Part shown: in pieces, positions 1 through 12,389 of the stretch
How the letters are laid out: each line of letters opens with the position of its first letter
Position numbering within the stretch: position 1 is the first letter of the stretch
Source of the DNA: Pyrocephalus nanus
Lineage: Eukaryota > Chordata > Aves > Passeriformes > Tyrannidae
Assembly (NCBI GenBank): GCA_038380795.1
Contig: CM076262.1
Coordinates: forward strand, 69,708,629-69,772,628
Direction: 5' to 3'
Length of the DNA stretch: 64,000 bases
Program-made: the position numbers and the translations under genes
Notes under the pieces: model-generated
What the model was told of the DNA's origin: nothing
Databases searched by the model: none
What the model saw: the letters and a program-made list of their open reading frames with translations, nothing else

Positions 1-2201
1 GTCATTTGTGAAAAATTAATAGGTGCTTTGAAAAGCTTGACCTGGATGTTTAACCTGACTTGAGAAGGCTGCAGTGTTAAACCAGGTGCTGTGGCTAAAC
101 ACCCATAATCCCCTTATTTCATTTTGGAGTCTTTTAGTGAGGATGAAGTCCTTTGTTGTTCATGGGTGAGTTAAATAGTCAGGCCTTGGGACCCTGTTTT
201 TAATGAATAAGCAAGGATGTTGTAGTGTGTTCTTTCCTGCACTCCTATTCATGTATTTTAGGACTATACTGGTGTATATTCATTGTATTTCTAAAAGAGG
301 GATTGTCTAGAAAGAGGGGAAGGAGGAAGAAGCATGGGGAATTCATCAAGAACATTTCCAAAAGTGACAGCTCTCATCTCTAAGCTCATACTGCCTGTAC
401 TGTCCAATTAAAATAAAAAAAAAAAAAAAGCCAACCCAAACTGTTTATTGGGTTGTTAATCAAGTCTTTAAAGCAATATATTGCTGCATTTTGCTTATTT
501 GTGCATACTAAACCAGGATTGTTGTGCAAGGCTTCTCATATGAAACCATCTAAATGAGAGTATTGGAAATAAGTTTACAGGACTAAAGAAATATTTATAT
601 AAACTTACCCACTTTTGCCTCCACTACTGGGGAGGAGATCTGTTGGAGCTGTAGACTGCCTGGCTTTTTATGGTGCATTCTGTGAATAATATTCAAAAAG
701 TATTATTTGAATACTGCACAGGAGCTGCAGGTGTTCTTTGGTCCTTTCTACCTAAAGTTTTCCCCAATATAACAAAAATAGGTAATTACAAAAAATTACC
801 AAAGGAAAATTTCCAGGCTATGAATATAGGCATTCTTCAATTTACAGCAAATGCCCACATTACTGTTTCCATATCTGCATTTCCATTCTTTTTCCACTGA
901 AGAGCATTCATGGAAGCTGTATTTTCTAGTACAGGATATTTGAACACTGGAGCAGAAATGTCTAATTTTTCTTGGCAAAGCCAAAATTGCTTCTGTTTTG
1001 CTCTTATCTTCCTTTCTTGTCCAAACATCAGATGTAAGCACAGCTTGTAAATGAAAATATTTGATGATTCACGGGTCAGCAATTGTGGTTTTGAATTTTA
1101 AATTTCGTTCTTACCGCTTTTCCTGGATTTTCCTCTCTGGAAGTAGGTGTTTGTACAGCCTGACTTCATCTCACCCTCACAAGATAAGTGTGTAAATTCA
1201 TAAATTCATGATCAGAGAGGCTCTGGCATTGTTTACCTCTCCAGTGGTCAGAGAGTCCAGGCAATGTTTTGAGAGTCTGTAAAAGGTAGTGATGTAGGAA
1301 AAGGCAGTGGGTTGCATTAATATTCACTCTCTGTACATCTCTGTCCTCTCTGAACAAGGGCTACACATCCAAAGGTCAAAAACCAAAGGCTTCTTACCAC
1401 TGTTGGTTAGATTATTTGTCTCTGGTGATAAATGGAGCTCTGGCTCACAAGATTAATTTCTGCATGGCCTTTTAGAAGAGTAAGGAGACCCTGCATCTTA
1501 ACTGATGGACTCTGCCCATGATTAAAATTTTAGAATTGTCAGCATGTATCAGTAGGACAGGGTTCTCTGTTCCAGGAATGAAATAGCTGGAATCCAAAAA
1601 TTACATCAGTGTAGGATTTGTTTGCAAATAAAACCCTTTTACATTGATCTGCTACAACAACATCCAGGGCTTCTTGTTGATACTGGCCAGGGCCAGGCTT
1701 TCAAAACATGGAAAACATTCAATCTGCACACCCAAGCAAGTTGCATGGCAGGTACTTTACACATTGTGGAGGCAGAATTGTTGTTAAGGAGCTGGGAGGC
1801 TGTGCCAGAATTCCGAGGCTGCCAAGTGTTTTTGGCATCCTGAAAACAGCTCCACGTTTCCTGATTGTACAGTGCCCAAATTCCCTGACTCCTGGTGGAG
1901 GCAGCTCTTAGAGCTGTGAGCTGTTTGGGGCAGTGCTGGTGTGTGCTCACATTTAGGGGATGGTCCTTTATCACCACACTTTTGATGGGGTTTAACTTAC
2001 TGAGAGGGGAAATTCTGAAACACAAAATCTGTAACAAGCTGAATTTGCCATTACAGGAGCAAAATGTGACTTGATCATCTTAAACTCTGGCGTGGTAACA
2101 AAATCTGCAGCCTAGTAACCTTTTTTACCTTTTATATGATGCAGAGAGCTGGAGGATGGGCTCACAAGAAAAATCAGTACTTGCCACTCTCCTGAAAACA
2201 T

Positions 2202-2204
<3 letters not shown>

Positions 2205-2232
<28 letters not shown>
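2205..2232. repeat. (AT)14 dinucleotide run
   Basis: Uninterrupted alternating AT for 28 bases, followed by degenerate ctatctatat. Confidence 0.95.
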
Positions 2233-2235
<3 letters not shown>

Positions 2236-3895
2236 CTATCTATATTGCATCTGTGTCTAGGCTGGAGCACTGAAATATTTTGTAAGAGGACTTGCTATCA
2301 GTACACACCACAGAAAAGAGAAGGAAAATAAGAATCCCCAGCATTATCTCCTGGATAAGAAAAGTGTAATGTGAAATGGTTAATATTGGAAGTTAGGGAA
2401 CATGCTGATAGTAATCCACTCCCCTTGCCAAAGGTGCTGTGAGTTTTAGTTCCCACAAAGTGTGAGGGAACTTCTGTTTCAGTGGGTTTTAATGGCCATT
2501 TTTCAGTGCATTCTCTGTGTGTTGTAGCTTTTCACCATCGTGTAGACCTTCCTAGTGAAAGTAAACACTTCTGTAGTTAGAAAAACTATTTACAGCAAAA
2601 ATAAATGTAGTTATGCAAATTAAAATGCTGGGAGGCCTTCATGAAAGATGCTGTTGAGGGATGGTGTGAATTTGTCTGCATTCAGGGAGCAGGTGACAAA
2701 ATAATAGGCAGAGTTGATTTCTTGGCCTTGATAAGTGTTGGGTCTGGCATTGTCAGGGGACACAAATTCATGGTTTTTCCCTGTGTGTTATGTTCAGAAG
2801 TAGCTGCAGGACTTCAATAAATGTTGAAATGAAAGGCAGCCCTGAACAGGTGAACTGGCAAAATTAATATCTGATACGTCCCTTACAAAGCAGGAAGTTT
2901 GACCAAGTGATACAGGATGACACGAAGCCCTTTATTTTACAAATCTCCTGTTCTCCTACACCAAGGGCCACAAAAAATAGTTAAGACTCGTTCACTGACA
3001 GGTAATAAAGAGATTTACTTCAGAATCGAAGCTTGGGATTGTTTCCCTCTGTCAGTGGACAGACATTTAAACATGAAATGCAAAGGGAGGTTGGAGAATC
3101 TGAGAATGAGGTGCCTGCAGAGTCTGGGAAAAAAACAGGTGAATTGTATCTGTATCAATGAACTTATTTCGCTCCTTTAAACCTCTGCCTCCACATTTAT
3201 TGGTGCAGTTTTCAACTAAAAGATCTGGGAACGACCTCCTGCCAGGACTTACTGAAATGATTATCATCAGGATGCAGGCACACCCCCCTTGTGCCAGTAA
3301 GGTGCACAAAAATCCTTCCCCATTAGGCGCCCAAGAACTTTGAAGATTAGATGTGTAATCAAACATTTCCCATTCTATTAGAAGAGGGGGAATTGGGGTG
3401 GAAATAGCTGTGATTTAGAAGTGGTGGGGAAAAAAAATGCTGTCAAATGTCATGTTTCACATTGGGAACAGCTTGTGAACAGGAAATCTCTCTGCTTGAG
3501 CTTGTCGGGCATGTCAGCCACTAAATAAAGACAGACTCTGAAACTGCTCTGTGCTCTGCAGGTATCCATCTTTATTTGGGTATCTCACTTGCAGTTCAAA
3601 GAACTGGCAGCCAATCTGTTTAAATATCAATTAGGACAAATGTCAAACTGCAGCAAACTCCAATCAAGGGTTCAAGATGCTTAATGCAGTGTAACAATAA
3701 TTTGGGATTTGTCTAGAAAAATATTTGGTGTGAATGGTAAGATTGCATCGTGCTGGCTGAGATGGCAAATGACACTCTGGTACATGAACAGAAAATATAT
3801 TGTCCCCTAGGGGAAGAACTCTGCTTAATTATTTCTTTTTTCCATAAGTGATTTGAGCTATCCAAAGGTTTTAGACACCCCCAAAAAAAACAGGT

Positions 3896-3953
3896 GATGA
3901 TCCTGATGGGTCCTCCAAAACTTAGAATATTCTGTGATATAATTCTATGATTT
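3896..3953 (+). mobile_element. CR1 LINE 3'-end remnant
   Basis: The segment reads gatgatcctgatgggtcc and then an attctgtgat / attctatgat tail. This is the conserved 3' end of the CR1 retrotransposon (gatgatccttgtgggtccc followed by ATTCTATGAT-type 8-mers). It is truncated to the last ~60 bases and diverged, as usual for 5'-truncated CR1 copies. Confidence 0.75.
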
Positions 3954-6900
3954 ATTTGATCTCTTCTCTATTCCTACCCCTGAAGTTTTAGGTATGACTG
4001 TATAGAGTACTTAGGTGGCTGGCAAGTGGTACCAAATCTCAGCTTTCAGTTTATATGTTACTTTTTTATATATGTATTTTTAAGTCTTGTTTATTCTCCT
4101 GTTCTTCAGTGATAACTTTCCATTGGCAAAGTACATGCCCACTGAAGCAGGAATACCTGAGAGGATGAATAAAGGGGTACTAACTTTTGTTTCTTGTAAG
4201 TTTGATGAGCTCATCAATGTCCAGCCATTAAAAATGTTCTTCTCACTCTCTGAAGTAAGGAGGGAAATGCACAGGGAAGAGAACAGAGACAGGAAACTGG
4301 GGAAAGGAAGGTGAATTTTAGAAAAATATGGGAAACTGAGTTCTAGAGACCAAATTTCTTATCAGTGGATGAAGAATGGGAAGGTCATTCACCAAAAATA
4401 TGAAATAGAGCCATTCAGCTTGGATTTTCATTATCTGTTGCCTTGTTTCATTTAAAAACTATGTGAGCTGAGGCAGCTGAATTCAGCTCACAGCACTGGG
4501 TGCCTGGTGGTGTCTGGAATCTTTAAATGTGACTCTTTAAAGTGATTCTTTAATTCTCTCTGTCTGATATACAATACTTGAAGATCTTTAACTAAAACTT
4601 GGAAAATAACAAGTGCTAAACACACCTGTGTTTTCTGCAGCTGATAAACTCAGTGCATGCACTTCATTGCCTCCTTAGAGAAGGATTTGTGTGTCTAAAA
4701 CCTTGTCTGGGTTTTTTTTTTTTCTTTCCCCAAGCAGTGAAGGTGACTCTTGTAAGGCCACCCCTCTTCTGAGGGATTTGAAAATTTGATTCATGTTTCC
4801 TGTGCTCAGGAAAAAAATTCAGACACTGGGTAAAACAGGGATCAACAATAGGTAACTCTGTGCTTTCTCTTAAATTATGAGTTAGTAATTGTGGTTAGAG
4901 CAAAAATATTAAACCTGATATTAAAATATTAATAGAAAATAAAGTCATATCCTACAGCCAGTGATAAAGGGGTTGGTGTCTCATTTGCCTTTCAGATGTA
5001 TCCTAAATGCTTTTAGGCAAGATAGTTCTAAATGTGGGACTGTTCGTTCTTTTAAAATGTGTGTGCTATTTAACCAGCTTCACAAACCTCTCCAGAGCTT
5101 GGTTTGTATTCCATTTTCCCCTTCTTTTTCCAGAAAAGTGCTTTAACAAGGTACAAAGCATGATGAACTTTGTGCTTACCCATCACAGAAGAAAAGGAAA
5201 CAAACAAAGCTGCTGCAGAGAACTTGAGCTTTTCTGGAAACTGTGGGAAATGGCTTCCAGAGAAACAGCACAACAATACCACAGATTGCATCCAAATCAT
5301 CTCCACTGAGCTGCCGTGGCATTTTCATTTTAGTGCTGGTTTAATGCTGGAAAACAGGGGTTTGTGACATTTTTGAAGGAAGTCGTAAAATTGATATTTT
5401 TTTTAATTTTTTTAAATTATTTTGTTTGTTCTTTGTGGATGCACTAATGGGAAAAACATGGGAGAGGCAGTGCCCTTGGTGCAAAGGCTCTTGAGGGATT
5501 CATACTGAAAAAAACCCCTCGTGCTACACAACATATTGAACCTGTTCTTTTTCTTTCTGCACTGAGAAACATCAGGCTGCTTGTTCTGATTTTCCCCCAT
5601 TCCCAGCCTGCCCACCCTTGACCTTTCCTCTCAGACTGGTCCTAATGGCTATCAAATTTTACAGTTTTCTTTGGCACAAGGGTCTTGAAAACATCATGGC
5701 AACTGGAAAGCTGTAAAAGCTGCGCTCAGTGTTCCTCTGATTCATTAGAGTGTAACTTTCCCAAGGTCACAACATCTAAAGAATAAAGATGTTAACATTT
5801 ATGAGTCGAAAAAGTATCTCAGGAAGAACCAGATGTAACAAATGATAGATTTTAATTTAAGAAGCTTTTCGTGGGAAGGGATTTTTCAGAAATGGGTGAA
5901 GGTTTTTTTTGTCTGGAGTAGAAAAATTGAATGAGTTTTATGTGTCAGTGATTTCTTCATAAAATGTGGTAAAAGCTGAATTCTGATACCACAAAACTCA
6001 GAGAGAAGTGGTGTCTCAGCAGGTCAGGTGGAGTGACATGGATAACATTTTCCCACCTGATTCTCCACACATCAAACTGAGTCGGTTCTTGCAAATTTAT
6101 TTAAGAGCAGAGCTGAGTGGACTTCAGATACTTCTTAACATTTGGAAATGGGCTGGTGCTGAACCCTTCTGGAGAATCTGATCATTTGAGTATCCCTGCC
6201 TGGGCTGAGTGTTTCCTGAAGAGCTGTACTGCTGGCAAATTTGGCCTAAACTTAATCAAAATGGGCTTTAATCCTGGCCCATAGGTCTGGAACTGGTTCC
6301 CCTTCATGGGGAAAGTGCAACTTGGTATGAGAAATACAAATGCCAGGGGTTCAGGTTGCCCAGTGTGTGTTGTGTATCTGCTGGAAGTGGATTAAATGTA
6401 GAATCTGCCAAAGGAACAGAGTAGATATGAAGATCCCCGTGTAATTTTTACTTAATGATTTTTACAGTCCCCAGATCCAGTCATTAAGAAGAATAAGATG
6501 CTGATCTGATTGAGATCCAGGACTTGAACTTGTTTCTATTTTTGTCAGTGTGCATGTCACCTAATTTCTGATTTAATGTCTCCATGGTGCCTCTTTGACT
6601 GTATTTTTTAGATAAGGATAAACGCCAAAATATTGGTTTTTCTTTAGACGTTGAAGAAATTTGTGGATTTATCCATCAAGATGACCTTACAAAGGTTTTA
6701 TTAGTTATTTTTCTATCTATCTAATGGATCCAGCTTCTTCAGGAGATATTCCACAACTGCAGAATATACCTGTGTGCTAACTTTCGTTTGTGTTTCTCTA
6801 AATTAGAAGCAACTGATGTGGGCAGACAGCTTTCTTTGGCTATTTATTTTAAAATGTCCAAGCACATAAATTACTCCTTTCAAAGTCAATTGATGTTTTT

Positions 6901-6984
6901 GTTTAGTAAATTAGCTCCAGATCTCTCCCTCGTATTACTAGTCAAGGAATACTTTAAAATGGGCTCAGATTTTACTCAATCCCA

Positions 6985-7003
6985 CCCCCCCCCCCCCCCC
7001 CCC
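6985..7003. repeat. Poly-C run, 19 bases
   Basis: The sequence is cccA followed by 19 consecutive C bases, so the minus strand carries a 19-base G run. It lies just upstream of the CpG-dense block. Confidence 0.95.
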
Positions 7004-7055
7004 AGTTTTGAACATCTTCCCTTGCATTGTGAATGTTGGGATGGATCTGTGGCCT

Positions 7056-7754
7056 CGACAGATGCCAAGATAAAAAGCGTGCCAATGCACACTTTCCCAT
7101 TTTCTGTGGAAATCTGTGGAATTCAACACTAAAAGCTGAATTTGGCTCATGGACTTCCAGACCTCAGCCATTCTTCCTTTTGCGTGCCGGTGCCATAAGG
7201 CTTCTGTGACACTTCAGCTGCGACACTCGTCCAAAATTCATCAGCTCCTGCAGGCATTTGCTTTGATTTCAGTAGCTGTGCCCACAGTGATCTGTAGCTG
7301 CGCTGACAGATTTGGTTACGTGGCGTCGGAACGATTTTGGGACATCCAGGAACTTAACCAACTGCAACCGCGGGGATGAGTGGGGATGAATTTTGCTGGA
7401 GGTGGGCTTTTTACTTTTTTGGCCCAGATTCCGTGCCACCTTCCAGCAAAGCTTGTTGCTGCTTGGTGAAGATGATTAGCACACAGCAAATTCCGTGCCG
7501 CTGCTGAAAATGTTCAGGCGAACTGGGAAGCAGCATTTCCCTCGCTGTTTTACAGTTGGTTCGTGTTTTGGACGTTACTTACTGCGTGCTGATGTGCCTT
7601 CTGTTCTCTGCCGAAGCAGCTGAAATCCTCTGGTATCGGAAGCAGAAGAGTTTGGTTGTTGTTTTTATTTTGAACGTTTCTCAGTCAAGTTGTATGAGCT
7701 CGTGGAAGAGCTGCTTCTCTGCAGGGTGGCCTTGGGAGAACTTCTGAGAGCGCC
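7056..7754. promoter_or_regulatory. CpG-dense intronic block, possible regulatory element
   Basis: By direct count about 26 CpG dinucleotides fall in these ~700 bases, 11 of them between 7183 and 7372, including a CCGCGG site. Most other intronic stretches here show few CpGs. The block holds no recognisable exon, repeat or open frame of note. It does not have the very high GC of a classical CpG island. It could be a hypomethylated enhancer or alternative promoter, or an old insertion of different origin. The function is inferred only. Confidence 0.3.
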
Positions 7755-7991
7755 ATCTCCTTTGCTGCAAAATACACAAATTAAACCAATTACTAGGGGA
7801 GTGTCGGTGTCACCTCTAATAACAAAAGAAGAGCCAACCCCAGCGTGGATAAGATACCTAATACATCCCACCAGACTGAAAAAGAGTTGTGTCACTTAAA
7901 GAAAAATTCAAGTTGAAAGACTTGAAAGGGATTGTAAATTAAGCACTAAGAACACGCTAAGCCCAAATAGGTCCTTGCCAGACTGTGTCAC

Positions 7992-8044
7992 TATTATAAT
8001 ATTATAGTATATTATTATAATAATATTATTCTCTTAATAATTTT
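7992..8044. repeat. AT-rich palindromic patch
   Basis: Repeated TATAAT/ATTATA units (attataatattatagtatat and continuing) make overlapping inverted repeats of nearly pure A and T. Confidence 0.8.
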
Positions 8045-11000
8045 GACGCATCTAATTCTTGTCCAGGAGTCCTGTAATTCCTGCCACTGTAACAGCATAT
8101 GAAATTAATTCCTCTTAGAGATTTTCAATACATTTGCAATTTAAGGTGCTTTCTCAATTTTATGGTGATTTCTTCACTAAACACCCCGAGTTCCCTGTCT
8201 GTATTTACTGAATTTACAGCCAGAATTTCCTGGATTGAAAACTCTGGAAGTATTTTGCCAGTGTAGATAAAACTTCAGGTTTCCCTTTGAGATAATTTCA
8301 TAGTTGTATGGCAACATTTCTTTTTTTTTTTTTTTTCTTCTCTTATTATGTTAATGCCTTCACGGTGAAAGACAATTATTTAGTGATCACCTGTTAAAAA
8401 TCTTGCAGATAGTTGAAGCTACAAATTTAGGAGGGAGTGTTTGCTTTCTGAGTTAGAGGTGTTTGGAGTCCAGATTAATAGACCCAATTCTATCCATTAC
8501 AGGAAAAAAAGAATAAGAGGAAAAAAAAAAAAGCATATGGAGAATATGACCTAACCAAAAAGGAAATTTTGAGTTTTCCAATAGGCAAAATTAAGAGCTG
8601 GTTTGCAGGTTTTATGTGTTTAAGTGTACTCCCGTTGCTTTCACTCTGTATTAAGCTTTCTAAGGAAGCCTTATCTTGGCATGTCAGGTGTAATATTCTG
8701 TCCATAAATTATAGCTGGTCCACATTTTCACTGAAGCATTCTTTAAAAATAAAGATACACCTTCCTCCGGGTATGTGGCAAGAGAAGATGGGATGGTGGT
8801 CACATTGTTTGCTTTTCTCTTGGCAGCAGGAGCTTGAAGAAAGTTCAACATTTGGATTTGAAGGCTTTGAGAATGTTTTTTGGGAGGTTTTCTTGTTTGC
8901 TTCTTTTTAGAGGGAAGTGGGGAGGCTTTTTGTGGTTTTATTTTTTTGGGTTTGTTTTGTTTTGATTTTTTTAGAAGGGTTAAATTCACCATTCTTACTC
9001 CCTTGTTGCTCTGCTAGCAGTACTGGGCATAGAAATTCCATCAGCCTGCCAGGTGAAAGTCTCTGATACAGCAATGTGGTTTTGAAGGGGGAAGAAACAC
9101 CAAAAAAAACCCCAGCATGGCTCTAAAAAAGAGTTAGAGTGTTTGGTTCCACCTCTAGTTTTGGACAGCTATTGGGATACAAAGGGGAGAAATAATTTTC
9201 TAATCCTTCTGCAAAATTTATTGTGACTCAAACTCCTGAGAAAGAGATGAAAAGAATCTGTTCCTTTTGTTATTTTTGTGGTTTATTTATCTCTTACATT
9301 AGCCTTTCTGTAATTTGAGTATTTATATATATCATAAGTATTTATATTACATCATCACCTTGTGCTGCTAATCACAGCACAGCTTTTTAGAAAAAAGTAT
9401 CATTTAAGGGGCAGACATTCAAAAGGCTTCACATTTCTTTGGCTTTACTTTTTTTGCCCCTTCTGAAGGCTCTTCCTTTGCTTATTTAAACCAATAGTCC
9501 TATTTGATTAGTTGTTTGAAAAAAAGGCAGTTAATTGATGGATGGAAATTGTTAGAACAGTGGTAGAAAGACTCAGAGGCTTACCTTTAAGCAACAGGCT
9601 GTATTTTTTTGGGGGAAGATCTTTCCTCCAGCTTCTTATTTCCAGTATTTCTGTGGTGCTGAATGCTGAGTTCTGAAATAGCTGATTGGTTTTGCAGATA
9701 AAGCTGAATTTGTAATTTCAAGCTGCTTGGAAATTGTAAAAGGGGGGCTTCAGAGCTGCTGGAGGGAAGTGGATGGACCTTGGACTACTCTGAGTTTAAG
9801 GTGGATTTCTGGGAGGGACCAACATGAGGGGGAAGGCTTGGCAAAAAAAAAACTTGGGAGAAGCTTTCCCTGCTCTGACAGATTGTGCAGGAATGCTGAA
9901 GGCATGGGGCAATGAGTCTGAGCTGGCTTTTCATCAGGGGCTGTTTTTGCCAAACTACCTTGGCTGTCTTGGGAATGAATCCGGGTGTGAGACCAGGTAG
10001 CAAAGCTTTTCCTGGAATACTTTTAAAAGTGGGGGTGGAAAAAAGGCAAGTCTGCATAAACACAAACCTAATTCAGAAATATGTCAAGCAGCTCTGCAAT
10101 GGAAGGCAAATTTGAAATGTTCTGATCATACTAACAGATGATTTTTCTAAGAAGATCATTTTATCTTGTTTATCATTTGCTGCCTAAATTAGGGAAAATA
10201 ACTGGGGTTTTTGCTCTAACCCACCGCAAATTTAGGCCTGATAGTCATCAAGCTGTGAGGTTATCTTTAATTATTTATGTATTTTTAGTTGGTTGATGTG
10301 CACCACTGAATGATTCACAACAGTGACTGTGATACTGATGTTCCAGCCAAAATAAAGTCTGTAAAAAGCAGAAAGTGTTGCATTTTCTAGAATGAGTGAA
10401 GAAGTGGGTTTGGATTGTTTTGGGGGGTTTTTTTGTATGAGGAAGTGAAGATCACAACAGGATTTGTAGTTAAAGCAGAATGCATCTCTCATCATTCATG
10501 ATACTCTTTTAGATACAGACCAGAGTATGAAAAAAATAAAAATCCCTTTATATCTTCTAAACCACTGAACTTTCTGTGGTTCTTGCTGTATGTGGATTAA
10601 TACAGAAAAATGTAATAAGGATTATTTGTGGGGAAGACCATCTTTTATTACAAAAGCCATACCTTTTTCTCATGCCATATTAACAGCATGTTTCAGGTAG
10701 TTGTTTGTTACAACAAAATCAGTGTTTGAACTCACTGCCTGCTTATTTTAAAGTAAAAAAAAAAATAAAAAAGTACATTTTAAATACAAAAAGCGTACCA
10801 AAATCAGGTGCTTGGTTTTGATTTTTGATGGCATATCATTGTTTACTGTGATGATACTCCAGTTATTCTGGGGAGGAGCATTCCATACATTATCTTGCTG
10901 CTTTCCAGCTGCACATATTCAGTCAGTTGTATATATATTTCAGCTCTATGTATTCAGTTTTGTTTGTTCATGTTCCCTGAGCAATAGGCAGCAAGTCTGT

Positions 11001-11108
11001 CAACAGATTGGGAACGTGCATATATTCCCAAAAATTGGAGAAATTCTTCTCTATTCTCGGCATACTTTTCTTAAAAAGCTGCTCTTTTTCCCTCCCCTTG
11101 TGTTTCAG

Positions 11109-11237
11109 ACATCGATGAGTGTGAGAATGACTTCTACAACGGGGGCTGTGTCCACGAGTGCATCAACATCCCAGGCAACTACAGGTGCACGTGCTATGAC
11201 GGGTTCATGTTGGCCCACGACGGCCACAACTGCCTTG
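11109..11237 (+). CDS. SCUBE1: SCUBE1-like internal exon encoding cbEGF domain 2 (partial gene)
   Basis: This 129-base exon encodes one calcium-binding EGF-like domain of a SCUBE-family secreted/cell-surface glycoprotein; SCUBE proteins act outside the cell as multimeric adhesion molecules and growth-factor co-receptors. It follows a pyrimidine-rich tract ending in tttcag and is followed by gtgagt. Using the split G from the previous exon it reads 43 residues with no stop, starting DIDEC. Six cysteines lie at residues 5, 14, 18, 27, 29 and 42, the EGF pattern. C18-x-N20-x4-Y25-x-C27 fits the Asp/Asn beta-hydroxylation consensus of cbEGF domains. The segments [19 protein letters not shown] and [11 protein letters not shown] are typical of SCUBE EGF2, and the ENDxYNGGC start favours SCUBE1 over SCUBE2 or SCUBE3 (from memory, not aligned). 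It is phase 1 at both ends and joins the exon at 27919 as CL-DVDEC. By analogy with the human gene it is probably exon 3. A paralogue assignment error is possible; that it is an EGF exon is nearly certain. Confidence 0.9.
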
Positions 11238-12360
11238 GTGAGTGCTGAATTCTGACAGAAAAATCCCATTTCATGCCTCTGGCCTCGGCTCTCTGCTGCA
11301 TTTTGACATCTGGTGTGTTTTCAGGGAAAGGCTTGATCCAGATCACGCTGAATTAAAAGTTTCTGGTGGCCCCAGTGTGGCCCTTAATGCTGTCACTCTT
11401 AATCCCAGCGTATCAAAACAAGTCTTTAATATCCCATCTTTAATATTGCTGAAGAAATCTCTGACCACCAAAGCCTGTGCTGGATGTTTGGCCACCTTTT
11501 TAAAAGAAAAGTAATCTGTTAAATATATTAAATATACTGAAATATATTTGGTCTGCTTCTTCCAGTTTTGTAATTCCAGTCGTATCTGTAGAGCTTCCCT
11601 TCCCCTTTTTTCCCCTCTGTGGGATGTGGTGTATGGAGAGAAATTACAGTGCAAGTGAAGATTTTGGGATCTGTATTTTTGATTCATGTCCAGTGCTCTG
11701 GTTTAAATAGACTGAGTTTATCCTATAAGCTAAATAAGTATCTGTTTTGTCATAAAATTTCTTCACACCAATTACCTGGAAATGAACCTTGATTGCTATG
11801 CCCTGTTTCCTATACCTGCTTACTTGGTGGCCATTTTTAGTTGGAAAGTCTCTAAGCACTGGACTTTTTCTCAATATTCCCCATATAAATGACATGACCA
11901 GTGTTTTGGTACAGTCCTAAATTAATTTCGAGGTGATGTTTATAAAACAGTGTGGAAAAGGGATATTTTTCTATGTCAGGCAGCAGCTTTACCTTGGTAA
12001 AAACTGAATTATTTGCAATAAAATACAAGAAGTGAGGCAGTGAACCAGAAATATTGAAGTCCAGTATCCCAGCCTGCACTAATCGAAGCTGTGGAACAAC
12101 TGGAATTTCAGAGCAAGGATTTATTTACCCTTTCAGTATATGTATTTCCTACCTGTGTTTATTTTTAAACTGAGTAGTATTTGTTCATATGAATTATATA
12201 TCCTGACCACTGACAGGCTTTTGACTCAAACTTCCAGATTTCATGTGTTATAGAAGGAACTAAATGGATTTATTTGCTTTAGTCTGAGGTGGTCAAATGA
12301 TTATTTGTGCAAGAAGTATTTCTTATACAAAGAGCAGACTGACATTAATTTTAAAAATAC

Positions 12361-12389
12361 AAAAAAAAAACAAACAAACAAAAAAAAAC
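12361..12389. repeat. A-rich simple repeat with AAAC units
   Basis: A run of ten A, then aacaaacaaacaaaa and another A run. Confidence 0.85.

Larger units (their letters stand above)
1..11108 (+). other. Intron upstream of the EGF2 exon (3' portion)
   Basis: Non-coding sequence belonging to the SCUBE1-like gene; the 5' end lies outside the window. It ends in a splice acceptor with a tract of mostly C and T from about 11078 to 11108. I looked for the EGF1 exon and for a signal-peptide exon and saw neither. Contents: a CR1 tail at 3896-3953, an (AT)14 run at 2205-2232, a 19-base C run at 6985-7003, a CpG-dense block at about 7056-7754, an AT-rich palindromic patch at 7992-8044, and several A or T runs. 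The remaining open frames here are short, overlap on both strands and have no recognisable domains. Confidence 0.8.

Noticed and set aside
10812..11255. 147-codon plus-strand open frame overlapping the EGF2 exon
   Set aside because: It reads the exon in a different frame from the EGF-coding one. The true frame gives a complete cbEGF domain with correct splice sites.
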